Notes under the pieces: generated by a model | Seen by the model: the letters and a program-made list of their open reading frames with translations, nothing else | Told to the model about the DNA's origin: nothing | The model's database searches: none | Shown here: positions 11,840-23,760 of the stretch, one piece after another | Numbering within the stretch: the stretch's first letter is position 1 | How the letters are laid out: the number at the start of each line of letters is the position of its first letter | Source: Lentinus brumalis | Taxonomy: Eukaryota; Basidiomycota; Agaricomycetes; Polyporales; Polyporaceae | DNA: 64,000 bases | NCBI GenBank assembly: GCA_001792895.1 | Contig: MARA01000006.1 | Location: 1,240,001-1,304,000, forward strand | Direction of reading: 5' to 3' | Position numbers and translations under genes: made by a program

Positions 11840-13424
11840 TTAAACTCGACTAAGTTCGTCTGGAGCGACGTTTGTTACCAGCTCCTCGATCTTCGTGAGC
11901 TCGTTCAGCGACACCGCCGCCGCTTCCACCCCCAGCGATTCTAAGGAAGACATCTTGGACGCGAAATCGACGACGTGGAGGAGCGAAGGCCTCCGCAGGG
12001 GATTTGATGGAGAGGATATCTTGCGTTGATCGTGATTCAATTCGAAGGGCCACGAATATAGTTTGAGGCTTCTGAGCAATGGCCAGGCGGCCGCAATTGA
12101 GCAGAGGTCGGTGTCAATCACCTCCACCTCCCCTAGGTCCAGAATTACCTCTTCCAGCCGATGTATGGACAGGAGAGGTTGCAGGAGAACGTTCAAGCTC
12201 AGCATGTCGTCCTGGCTCTGGTCTCCGTCGTAGCGACCGAAGATATAAACCTCGAGATTTAGCTTTGTCAGGGTCTTTGCGCATGGGAGTAGCGACAGCG
12301 CCTCCACACAACCCATGATAGAGCGCTCGTAGCAGGAGCGGATCCAGAGCTTGATGGATGAGATCCGGTTGGAGGTAAAACCCTGCAGAAACCGCTCGAG
12401 GTCCATGGGCGATTTCCCTCTGACTGTCAGCTCCTGCAAGGCCGAGAACGCATTGCGCGGGAACAGGTACTCCATGGGCCTGATAAGACTCTGCAGTTCC
12501 ACGTCCAATACCTCTAGACGAGGGAGGAGGGCAAGCGCAGAGAACATGGAGCCGGGGACAGCGTAATGGAGCTTGATAGAACGGATGTCCGCGAAGTGAC
12601 GCAGGACATGGTCTGCGCTGGAGTCGGGGTGGTGAACCGGAGGGCCTGTGATACGGAGATGCTGTAGCGTGGGGCAAACGACCCTTATGATCTCAAGGGC
12701 ACTGCTGATCTCCACATCTTCTCGCCCGCGGATGCAAGCGACACCCTCAAGGTAGAAGGCTGCCAGTTGAGGTCCTGCCAAAATGCGAAGCGCGAGCTCG
12801 TGGGCTGGCGTCTCGGGAGCCGACCACCGCAGGATGCGCAGATTCGGCAGTATTGGTTGACCCCCGTTCAGTTCGCAGAGCTGGGCAAGAAGGGTAGACT
12901 CGCAGTCCTCCTTGAACTGGTAGCTGTCTGTTACGGAGTCGCACTGTGGTGATTGATGATAATGTCGCCGATGGTATAGCACGCACTTCACGCGGAACGC
13001 GTACTGCTGGAAGCGGCGCAAATCCAATTCGGAGATTTGGTAGACATGTCCTTCAATTGTCTGTCGGACAGAGAATGAGCGGACACGTTGCTATTGGTCT
13101 CGAGAAACTCACGGCCGCCAATGAACGTTCTTCGGAAACGGAAAGAGACGACTGACGAAACCCTGGGAACAGTCCGAGGAGAGGTGATATGCGGTACGGG
13201 AGAGCAGCCCATAGCACATCGAGGGCATAGGGCGACCAGCTTTTGCAGACCTGGGCGCAATATGCCAGGGAGGTCCTATCGACACGAAAGACGTTGGTGG
13301 AGATATCATATTCGCAGAGCGGCGGAATGGCTGTCCCCCAGCATTGCACTGGAGAGAAATGGGAGAAGATCTCCTGAAGGACGTCGGGAATGCCCAGGGC
13401 TAGGCGAGTGGCGTTGTCGGACAT
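11840..13424 (-). pseudogene. F-box/LRR-like protein, paralogue 2, C-terminal frameshift
   Basis: Two exons (13424-13113 and 13060-11840, phase 0). The start MSDNATRLALGIPDV is preferred because the open frame upstream has no ATG. The F-box is followed by the same leucine-rich region as the paralogues, closest to the copy at 40.4 kb. The frame stops early at 11840. In another frame downstream (to about 11700) the missing C-terminus is still readable (TNLVEFNCLISEEDRL, LSRLFPKAALGLSAEQRE) and aligns with the end of the 40-kb copy. A small indel near 11860 therefore removes about 50 residues. It may still make a functional shortened protein, so pseudogene is a cautious label. Confidence 0.75.
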
Positions 13425-16199
13425 GGGAGTCGAGGCGAGGTGGAAACTGCACACAGCGCCGCATTAGAACGTATATGTAGGGCTCCGAGTCTTATGTAAG
13501 AGATCGCAACTGTTGTGCTGCAAATCATATTTGGCGGCACAAGGGAAGCCTAATCCGGTGTACGTCTGCGACCGTGGAGTTGTTCAGTAGTGATACACAC
13601 AAAGCTGAGGACCGTTACCAACCTGGCTGGTGTTGTTTTCCGCCGGTGGTGGCGAAGTATAAGGTCCCAAGACGCCCGAAATGTCGATGTGCAAACATCA
13701 AGCCATGCTGTAGAAGCTTCGTGTATGCAAAGAAGAGGTCTCCACCGGCAAATGTGCGAGATCACTTACCGAGGACGACTGAGTGGTCGCACTGCAGGGT
13801 TCGTCCTCAGCTGCAACGATTCTGATACGAAGTCGAAGGAGAGTACGGCTTCCTCATGAGTGCGCAGCCCGACGATATCGTAGATAGCTCTGCAAGGTGC
13901 GATGCAATGGACCTGAACATCCATCGCCAAATAGCGAGCAGGGATTCCCGAACACAGGGAGACCGTAGCGGATTTGCTGTGGGTTGCCCCGTCCCGTCCG
14001 TTTCCCTCTCGAAGAAGGAATGACTCCTCATATGTCATGGCGATTGACGTCGTGAACACCGTTACTCGCGTGCAAGAAGCGATCGCGCGCGGTCGCCCTG
14101 AAGGAGATACCGGTACACTAGGTACACCGCATCTGCTGGTAGGAAGAGCAAGTCAGGTATCGTCATTCGCATAACGGCGAGAAAGCTCCCGCACCAGCGT
14201 GAGTTGCTCCCAAAATCAGAGGCCCTAAGTGACGACAAGTCAGCCACTCCGTCGGTGCTGACGAACGTCATGGAGGCGTATCATGCAACGCCCGACCGCA
14301 CTGAGTCCACGACCAGGATAGGTGGCGGAGTTCAGCTCCCGCCGACTGAATGGGATGACCACTCTGGCAGCACGCTCAGCACGCGCAGAAATACACGACC
14401 GACGTGCTTGAGCTCCTGCGAGGGCAACGGGAGGGCTGATACCTGCTACCGGATGCCCGACAGACCACCGGTGTGAGCGAAAGGTGCGTTTGTGCGTCCT
14501 AAGCCGCCACAGCAAGGCCCGTCGCGAGGTTCTAGAGATAGAGTACGAACCTTGAGCCGCAGTCACCATCGCGAACCCGGCGAACCCCTCGAGACAATGC
14601 ACTCCTCGCCCGCCGGGTGTCCGTGTCCTGATGGCTAAGATCCAAGAACCTTTGTCACCTGCGTGTTGCCGAACCTTGTATTCCGTTCATGACGGAGCTT
14701 GATATCCTCAGGCGTCTGCAGCACGTCTCCCCGGCGGGCGATCCGCTGTCGACGACCCACGGCAGGCAGGATGCATCAAAGCATGCCCACGGGAGCGCGC
14801 GAGAGAGGTGTGCGTGGTGTCGGACGCTGTCGGATGGGCGAGCCGGGGTGCTGCTTTCGCCATGGTGGGACTCCGGCGTATCGCTCGCTGCTTCGTTGTG
14901 GCTTTGATCTTCGCCCGCTCTGTGCCTTGCTTCGCTCGTATCTGCATGTCAGACGCCTGAGACAGGTTCTAGCGCAGGTACCAGAGGGGAAACGCACCGT
15001 ACACGGGCCCGGGGCCACCGCAGAGGAGGCCCACAGCCATGCAAGCCGTGCTGTGAATCTGCATGCAATCGGCGTCACCATGGGTAATCTGACACGCTGG
15101 GGCTCCCGCGATGTCTGCTGACCACTCCGTGAAGGTGCAAGGTGCAAGGTTCCGCAGCGAGGCCATGGGAAATCTGCGATGCTTCTGGCGCATCAGCACA
15201 GTGTGGAACCTATGTACATCGTGCTCGCCTACCTGGTCAGCATTGTGTAATAGGGCTCGCTGCTAACCCTGCCGCGGTCGACCATGAGGTCCCGGAGATC
15301 CGATACGAGTGCTGGAATGGGTGCCTCCGATTTCATTATGCGTCCGACATGCGGCCCAGGGGAGCAGCGCTGCAGGGTGTCGGGTCGGCGCCGGTGTCAG
15401 AGTGTCCTCGGCTCTGTCACGAACGACGTTTCGCGGCCTCCCTTACCATGGGATATTTCCTCACCCGCACGCGGGCAGTGATCCATGAGGCTGGGGACGC
15501 TGCGAAGGCCGACCGTGTACGGGGCACGAGGCTGGCTGGCGACACGACCCCCGAACTGTCCGAGGTCGTGTCGTGATGCGCCGTACGACACGGCCCACAC
15601 ACAATAATTACAGCCTCGGCGGGCGGGCGCGGGTCGTCACATCCAGGCTCGACAGAGGCCGGCGGGATGAGTGTCCAGACGTCCAAGGATGGCAGGAGCA
15701 GCCATCGATGGTGATCTCGTTTGACGACGACGAGGACTCAGGAGCGCGGGCGTCGGTGCTGTGCATCGTATGAAGTTCGTTAGCGTCGTGTGCTCCGGCC
15801 CGACCGCGCGCTGCGCTGATGAGGGAGGAGAACCGGGAATTAATGAGTCCTACCATCATCATACAAAATCGTATAAATGAACGCACCGCCATAGCGCGGA
15901 TAATTGTACTGAAGTACGTGTGTGTGGCACAAGCTCCAGACGCCTACGAAGGCATGATGTGGGCAACGGACCTCCTGCTGACACTTTGTAAGATGGAGCG
16001 ACGAGAAAGGATAAATAAGTCCACCACGATGGGGAAGGCTTTTAGCAGGAGGAGAAGAGGGCGGAGAGGATCGCAGTCGTCGCATAGAACACCCTCGGCT
16101 GGGAGCCGTTCATGAGCTGGCCAGCGAGTCGAAGTCGCGAATGCACACTGCATGTTTGCGATTGGGTGATTTGAAGATTCTCCTGGGACCTGGATATCT
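13425..16199. other. Long region without recognisable genes
   Basis: About 2.8 kb. Its first part (roughly 13579-13675) is the duplicated upstream region of paralogue 2, similar to 40201-40281 upstream of paralogue 3. Several open frames of 60-140 codons occur between 14.2 and 15.9 kb, but none shows conserved motifs or joinable exons. They look like chance frames in GC-rich DNA, or old decayed sequence. Confidence 0.45.
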
Positions 16200-16839
16200 T
16201 CAACCCTGCGTGTCGCTGTCGCCGCGGTCAGTGTGCGCGTCAGTTGAAGTGATTGCTTTGGAGGAGCTGTGAGCTGACGACGGCGGTGCCAAGAGGTGAT
16301 ATGAAACACGAGATGGATTAGGAGGAGAAGGATTTGGTGGTAGTGGACAAGAGCAGAAACGGATGAAATCGGGGCTGCCGATGGTAAGATCTGAATCTGG
16401 ACGAGCAGATGGATCGGGAAGCTGGAATGATGCCTGCGAGTGCCTGCGGGGTTCCTGGTTGGAGCGTGTAGACGATCTCCCAGAACAGTCATCTTCCGCC
16501 AGCTGCTCGAGGTTAGCTAGGCCATATCCGCGACGCTCTTACCACGCTCAATCTCACCCTGGCTTCGCAGCTTCCGGTCCCGGCGGGAAGAGCAGACGAC
16601 GAGGGAAGAGAACCCGTGCATGGGCTCGATACGCAGCTCTACGTCCGCACGCCGCACGCGAACGCGCCATGGCCTCCCAGAACGATGTTCCATCGGCAGA
16701 GATCTCACTTCTGCGCGTACGCGACAGCGTGGCCGCCAGCAGCATCAGCCGTCGACGACGGCTTCAACGCGCACGTCGACATGGTAATCGCGCCGCCCTC
16801 GTCTGATTGCAGCGTCCCACGCTGAGCTGCCCCCTCCAT
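16200..16839 (-). CDS. Small hypothetical protein
   Basis: Not recognised. A possible three-exon model starts MEGAAQRGTLQSDEGG (16839), runs into VELRIEPMHGFSSLVV and CSSRRDRKLRSQANLEQLAEDD, and then a Ser/Pro-rich tail (GSPDFIRFCSCPLPPNPS) ending DRGDSDTQG and stop at 16200. The second intron (GTGAGATTGAG ... CCTAG) is clear. The first would be only about 35 nt if the phases are right, so that junction is uncertain. It is divergent from the membrane-protein gene at 17223, with about 380 bp between the starts. Confidence 0.45.
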
Positions 16840-17222
16840 CGTCCTCCGAATCAAGATTGGCACGTACAGCCTTCTCCCCCCACCTCGCGCCCTCCCCTGG
16901 CGCTCTACCACCGGCCAGAGGCCCTGTGACGCGCGCCCTTGGCCTATATTTCCTTTCCTCCCGCGCTCAGCTGGTGCCCTCTTCCCCCCTCGTCGACGCT
17001 GGCTCGCGCAGGCGACTCCGGGCACCCCAGCCTCTTCTCCTCCTACCGCGTCGGACGGACCGAACGACCCCCTCCCCCCTCCCGACACGTACCTCACCTC
17101 CGGAGTCTGGACCCCGCCCCTCCCCTCACTCACATTCATACTTACCGTCTGACGACCCTTGCACGCCTCCCCCGAAGCCGCAACGCCCCTGAGCCTCTGA
17201 CCTATCTATTCGCACTACATGC

Positions 17223-20200
17223 ATGGCAGATCCGCTCTTCCCCCTCACCATCGACGACACCTCGCCCGTCGTCCGCTACTCACCCTTCGCCGACACCTTC
17301 TCCGCCCCGAGCACCGCGCAAGGATGGAACCCGTTCTACACAGACTCGGGCTTCGCGACCGTGAATTCGGGCGCGGGCTCTGCGATCGGCCCCGCGATAG
17401 GAAACGGCACGAGTCTTCATTTGACCGCGTGCGATGGGGCTGCGCTCCAGATCGACTGGAATGGTGAGTTCCGTTCTCGTCCTTCACAGTTCATTCAGAC
17501 CATATCGCAAGCCCTCTGTTCTCCGTCCCCGATCTTCTGTCTGCCGCGCTGTATGTGCGCCGTCTCGGACTGCGAGCACGGACGTCGAGCACGGCGCGGC
17601 CATCGCGTCGGCTTCGCACCTTCAGTGCGCATCGTGCGACGTGCTCGCCGAAGCGGGTCTCGTGTGCACCGTGAGGGCGGACGCTGCACTTTCTCGCGTT
17701 CACGCCTGCCCGAAGGACGCGCCTCGAGGCCAGCTTCGCGCGCCCATGTGCTTCCCGGCGCTTCCGTGGGATCGCGCTGCGCCCGAAAGACGCAAGAAGC
17801 CCACGAGCGAGCGAGGAGGGCCATATGTGTGCGGTGCGGACGCTGTTGTTCGCAGTCCACAGTGACGAATTGCTGCTGAAAGAAGGTTTGGGGATCGGGG
17901 ATATCGTCGTGATTGGTTGATTGTGGATCCCGCCGTCACTGGGTGCTTCTTCTCGACAGAACATGGTTGTTACGAACTGCGCACAGCCCCGCGAGGTTTG
18001 TCTGCGAGGACGCGCCTTGCGTATGCAGATGGTTTCCGAACGAGGCGGAGGTGCGGGCTGCTGTGGCCGGTGGACTTACAGCTGGAAGCAGCGTGCACGC
18101 TTCGCAGGAGCATGGTGGTGATTTTTTGAGTGCGGCTACGACAGCGTGTTTATCGACGGTACATTTGTGCATTTGTGCACCCCGACGCGATTCGTTCGGT
18201 TCTGCTGGAGGGTGTCATCTGTCAGGAGACGTCCGTGCCGCAATGTATCCGTTCTGCTGTCCATTACGGCCACGTTACGGCCACGTTATGACCACGCCCG
18301 CGTCATTGTCGGATTTGCACGACGTACATAGCGTGCTCGGTCGAGTTCATTCAGAGAAAGGGTCTCAGCGCTGCGCTAATATGTGTCTTCTATTCGGTTA
18401 CCTGACGCTAATGAAACCCCTCGCACCAGGCACCGACATCACGCTCTTCGGAACACTTGTACTACCACTCGACCAGTCCCTGGACATACCCGATGCGACG
18501 TACTCGGTCATACTCGACGGCACCGCTACGACGAACTTCATTGCCTCGCTGTCCAAGCCCGCGATCGTCCAAGACGCGGCGACGGACATTCTCGTATCGT
18601 TTCGGAACCTGCAGGACGGACAGCACACGTTGCAAGTCGTGCTGCACAACCCCGACGACACCGACGACGTTGGGAATTCCACAAGTGGCCCCATGATCGC
18701 ATTTGATCGCGCGGTCGTGCAAGTGGGTGCCGGCATGCCAAAGTGAGTGCCGGTGCTTCTCTTGCTACATCGAATTCTGCGCCTCTTTCACGCATGGGCG
18801 GGAGAGTTCTTTGCTTTGTTGGGCTGCGCCGCGAGGTTGTCCCCCATCCCGAACTCCGACGTGCCCCCGTTCCGTCCGCGTCCTTCTGGTTCCGTAGCTT
18901 GTAGCGTAGTTACGCATAGACAATCCCAGCTTCTATTCACTCCTTGTGCGCTTCTATTCACTTCGCTGCCAGCGCGGCTTTCATTTGCGAGACCTGGGCA
19001 GCTCTGTGCACATACTGATACATCTCCGTTGACAGTGCGGGGAGCAGTGCGAGTTCGAGCAGCTCCGCATCGACGCCGACGAGAACAGCAAGCACGGCGC
19101 CGGTGCCCGACAGCGCGGTGGCATTCCGCGGGCAGTGGGACTTCGAGCCCACTCTACTGCCCGGCTCGAGCGCAAGCTTCCATACGAGCACGAACGTCGG
19201 GGATAGGGCGACGCTGCAGTTCAACGGTGCGTGTCGCTGATCCAGTTGGGACCGAGTATCTCCGTCATTTGTTCTGTTGGCAAGCAGCCCGTGTCCATTA
19301 CACATTTGATGGGCAGCTTGGTGGTGTTGTCTCGGCACACACAAAGGGTGTGCACAGCTCTGGGGGTCCGTGATGGCGACGGAGGCTGATGGGTGCTTTG
19401 GGCGGGTCGACGGTGGCGGCGCTTCGTGTTCTGGGGTTCCCACGTCCGGGGAGGACTTCCCCTTCCGTCATGCTTGCTGCTTCGCGCGACTCGCGCAGAG
19501 GACGTCCATATATGCCCCTCCTCGGCTCGCCTGTCTCTGCCGCCTCCCACTTTCTTTTCTTTCTCTCTCCCTTTCCCGTCGGTCACCCGTCTCTTTCTCC
19601 TCCGCGCCCTACTCTACCGTGTCTGTGAACTAATCGCGTCTGTCCTCCAGGCTCCGCCGTCGGCCTCACTGGTCTCACCACCCCCGACTCGGGCGCGTTC
19701 AATGTGTCACTAGACCAGGAAAGACCCGTGATCGTCTCAGCACGTGCTTCATTCACCTCGTCCTCGCCTACTCTCCTCTTCTTCCGCTCCGGACTCGATC
19801 CGTCCGTCATGCACTCCATCGAGGTCGTCAACGCAGGCCCAGCAGGTGCTGGCGACGGCGCGGGGTCGCTGCTCGTGCTCGGTGCAGTCAACGTGACGAG
19901 CATGCAGCCTCCAGGGTACGTGTTTCTAGCTTCCCAACTTTTTTACTGCATCCGCATGCTTACTCTTGATCCGCACATTCTTCCCTCCGCCTTCCTCGGC
20001 CTCGCATACACCCACAATGCATCGAATCCACCACTCCGCCGACCTCGCTGTACGTTAATCCATATATCACACCGCTCATGCCGTACAGCGCGACGCCCGT
20101 CGGTGCAGCAGGCTCTTCGTCTCTGCCTCGAGGCGCCGTCGCAGGGTTGGCGATTGGTTGCACGCTCGCCGTGGCTGCGCTCGTGGCTGCAATTATTTTC

Positions 20201-21930
20201 TGCGTGCGTCGTCGCCGTCGGAACAGCCGCAGAAAGCGGCAGATGCTCGTGAATCCGCAGATCAATCGCGCCGGCCGACTCTCCTTCCTCTTCCCGCACA
20301 AACGACGGTCAGAAGCCATCAGCGAACGGGACGCCCAGAAGGCCCTCGAGCGCGGATATGAGACGGGTGGGGTCCTCGACATTCGCAATCCGACGCCCGA
20401 GGTCCACGAGAAAGAAGACTCGGACGACTCGGAGGTCGAAGACGAGGGCGAGGGCGAGGGTGAAGCCGAAGACGGGCAGCGGCTCTCCGCGGCGGAGAAG
20501 GGCAAGGAGCGGGCATTGCGCCGAAGCAACGCTTCGAAGAACTCTGATGGGAGCTATTCCATCGAGCTGCCCGACCTCACCATCGCCCAGGTGCCAAGGG
20601 GTTATCTCCCGGCTTCTGCTGTGCCCTCCACGCCGTCCCCTCCCAGGACGCTGGTCCCGTCGCCGACATCGCCACGCAGTCCGGCACGGCCGAGGGGCCC
20701 GCGCGAGCTTCCCGGGCGCGACTCCACACGCGGGATTCTCCTCTCGAACATGAGTGGCTCCGGCCCTGCACCGGCGCATGCTGACGAGGAAGGCCAGCTG
20801 GCGGTGGGCCCGGCTTTCCTTCCCGAGGCGCATATATCGCCGTTGCGCGTGGAGTTCGCGAGTGACGTGCAGGATCGGCCGGAAGGGCGCGGAGAACGCC
20901 ATATCAGCACCGGGGCGATGTCTCTTCCACAGTCACTGAGGCAAGCTCTCGCGCAGCAGGCTGCCAGCCAAGTCCCCGTGCCGCCGTCTCCCACAAGATC
21001 GGACCGCATATACTCGTTCCTGGACTTCTCGTCGACGTCAACATCGCTCTCGCGCTCGCAGCGGCAGTCTTCGTCGAACTCGACGGGCAAGTCGCGGAGT
21101 TCGTCGACGCGGTCAAAGCGCAAGTCGGGCAGCGAGAACAGCAACAGCAACAGCGGGCAGTCCCAGGCCGTCAATTGGGCGAGCCTCCCGCCTGATCGGC
21201 GAATATCCCTGGGGCTCTCCATGACGCTCGGCGCCGGCGGGACGACCTCCCGCTCAGTACCGAACATCAACGTCACGCTGCACCCCGTCCCTCTGTTCCA
21301 GTCCACTCCCGCGCTCTCATCTCCGGACGAGCAATCACCGTCGGCACTGGACACCCCGAACAGGAAGGCCCCGACCAGCAGTTCCCGTACGACGCCAACC
21401 AGCTCCCGTCCCCGACCGACTCTGTGCCTTACACCGTCTCTGACATCCACTTCCGCCACTCGACCCACTCGTCGATCATGACGATGCCCACCGCCGAGTC
21501 CCGCCGTGCCTCCGCCAACATCTTCCGTCTCAGTGGCTCGCATCGCCCACCACACCCTCCGCTGCCCAGTGCGGGCCCGTCGTCCCCGACGCGTCCGACA
21601 CATCAGCGAGCAGGAGGAGCAGGAGCAGGAGGCTCGCAGGCGGGCTCGCAGAGCGTCCCGCCGTTCATCGTGCAGCGGATCCTCGGCCGGGCACCAGGCA
21701 CGGCGTCGGCACCCGGAACCCCATTCCAGAGCCCGACAGCGCCGCAGTTCGCGAGCATGACTGCAGCGGCAGCGCGGACGTCGAACACTCCGAGCCCGGT
21801 ACCGTCCCAGACAGCGCATGCGTCCACCGGCTCGGTCGCAGGCACAGCAGCAGGAGCGGGCCTGGGACAGACGGCGACCCCTGGATCGTCGACGTCTGTG
21901 TTCGGGTTCCAGCTCGGCCGACACCGGTAG
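17223..21930 (+). CDS. Single-pass transmembrane protein, large secreted-side ectodomain
   Basis: A common but uncharacterised Agaricomycete membrane protein. Exons: 17223-17463, 18430-18742, 19036-19226, 19650-19915 and 20089-21930, with agreeing phases. The ectodomain starts MADPLFPLTIDDTSPVVRYS and has two beta-rich blocks (DGAALQIDWNG/TDITLFG and VAFRGQWDFEPTLLPG). A helix of about 23 hydrophobic residues (AVAGLAIGCTLAVAALVAAI) is followed by an Arg-rich stop-transfer segment. The cytoplasmic tail of about 600 residues is low-complexity, rich in Ser, Pro and Arg. Intron 1 is unusually long (966 bp). Near 21300-21370 the reading frame must change to reach the conserved-looking end (SVPYTVSDIHFRHS, PPFIVQRILG), through a short intron or an indel. 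Confidence 0.7.
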
Positions 21931-23435
21931 CGAGCGAGCCATCGTTTGACGGCTGTGGTGTCGCTCGCAAACCCGAAATCAAGTTGATTATCTCCCCTTT
22001 CCACCCGCATTTTGCGGCCACTTTGTACATACCATCCACCCGCTCCTTGAAGCTTGAAGATCCCGCATCGACACCTGGGCTGGCGCGGTTTCCACGAATT
22101 CAACCTTCCGTGCACATAGGTTTCACCCAGTTCCCAGTTGCTGCGCCCGTTCCCGCTAACTTATCGTGACGTCCCTAATCGGCTCGCGTTCCTCGTTTCC
22201 CCCACTTTTAGTACTCGCGCGCTGTACGATTTCTGGCTGTGAGGTGTAAGCAATACGTACGCGGCACACTCCGCACTCCGCCTGAGCATCTGCATGTCTG
22301 TTGTTGGCTCACAGGACACTGGACCCCGTAGATCCACTGTATATACCACTGCTGTCCGGTGTCCTTGTCCGTCCTTAGCGCACTAGTCTGCTTCAATGGC
22401 TCCCAGACTGTTTCAGTGGCTCCCTTCTTTCCATTCATTCGTGGTCGCATTCGCGTCCTTCCCTCTCCTCCTGCATCGCATCGATCGCCCATGCAGGTCG
22501 CATCTTGCATCTTGCATATACTTCGTCACCGACCAGCACCCACTCACTGTTGTTCTGTTGTCTGTTGTCACAGTACCCCCTCGAGTCTCGAGATACTCCG
22601 TCCCGGTTCCGAGCCATGTTTCCGGGTGTTTCGCAACTACCTTACTACAGAACTATCACCTACTACTCTAGTATTCTATCGCCGGGCTGCGCACCTCCAA
22701 CGGGAGGCCAGCCGAACTTGTACTATAGCTGTAACCGAGGAATCGAAATCCTACTGTTTAACTTCCTATGGTTAACTCTTGGACTTCGTCGAGACTCGAT
22801 AGGTTCTCCCACCGCCGACATGCGCCTTGAAGATGGTAGCTGACGACGACGACGACGAGAATGAGTAGTAGACATACCTGCACCCGTTGAGGTTAGGGTC
22901 GCTGTTGTCGTCAGTCAGCGCGACCGAGTGCGACCGAGCATCCGTCATCATCAGCCAGACTTGAAGCCGCTGATTAAGACACTGTCGACGCTAAGACCTA
23001 AGGCTTGCCACGCTATGCCATGTCTGGCGTCCATGTCGGCGGCCGGTACCGATCGTGGTGGGCTTGCCAGGCCGAGTCATACCGTAGATGGTGGAGTCCG
23101 AAGATGATGAATCTCTTTTGATGCACAGACTACTCGTTGCAATCATGAACACTTGTCAACCCCGCATTTGATCGGTATCACAAGGGATGTGGGGCCAAGG
23201 CACCTCTACTGCTTCCGGCGAGGCACTGTGTGGGGTCGGACTCTGTGAGAAGGCGCACCTGGAAGTTCTACCGTCAGACGAGACAGGCTAGAAGCTCCGA
23301 GGATCGAAGAAGCTTTGATCGTGCGGTTACTGGAGACTAGAGTTGTGACACTGCGGGAAGTAGCAACCATTAATTGAATTGCTTCAATCGATGGCGGTTT
23401 CAGTGCGGGAGGCAAGGATTGGAGCTGTTGGACGC
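21931..23435. other. Intergenic region
   Basis: Downstream of the membrane-protein gene. No convincing coding exon was found on either strand. Confidence 0.45.
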
Positions 23436-23760
23436 ACTGCAAAGTCAGTGCTGGAAGCAATTAAAGTGTTCACTTAAGCAATGGTTTCACACGGTTAGGA
23501 CAATTATTTCCCGCGATTAGAACAATCAATGGACTTGGTTCCAACAGCACTACAACATTGCTTACAGCGGTCATTAAGCATTGCTTACAGCGGTCATTAA
23601 GCATTGCTAACAGCGGTCATTAAGCATTGCTTACAGCGGTCATTAAGCATTGCTAACAGCGGTCATTAAGCATTGCTTACAGCGGTCATTAAGCATTGCT
23701 TACAGCGGTGTTCTTGATTGACTATCACACTGCAGAAAGTCGTCGGCAACACTACAGATG
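23436..23760. repeat. Possible CACTA-type terminal or subterminal region
   Basis: Contains CACTGCAAAGTC (23436) and CACTGCAGAAAGT (near 23729), with many AGCAATG/CATTGCT words between. The same kind of words crowd the right end of the transposon at 38.75-38.97 kb, which ends in GCAGTG (CACTGCGGGAAGT on the minus strand). No matching 3-bp target duplication was found, so its status as a true end is uncertain. Confidence 0.35.
23556..23709. repeat. 23-bp tandem repeat, about 6.7 copies
   Basis: Direct head-to-tail copies of CATTGCTTACAGCGGTCATT plus AAG begin at 23556, 23579, 23602, 23625, 23648, 23671 and 23694; the last is partial. Copies 3 and 5 share one substitution (GCTAAC for GCTTAC), otherwise they are identical, so the array is young. 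There are no spacers. Confidence 0.93.

Noticed and set aside
23556..23709. CRISPR-like array of 23-bp repeats
   Set aside because: The copies are contiguous with no spacers and the DNA is eukaryotic; this is an ordinary tandem repeat.
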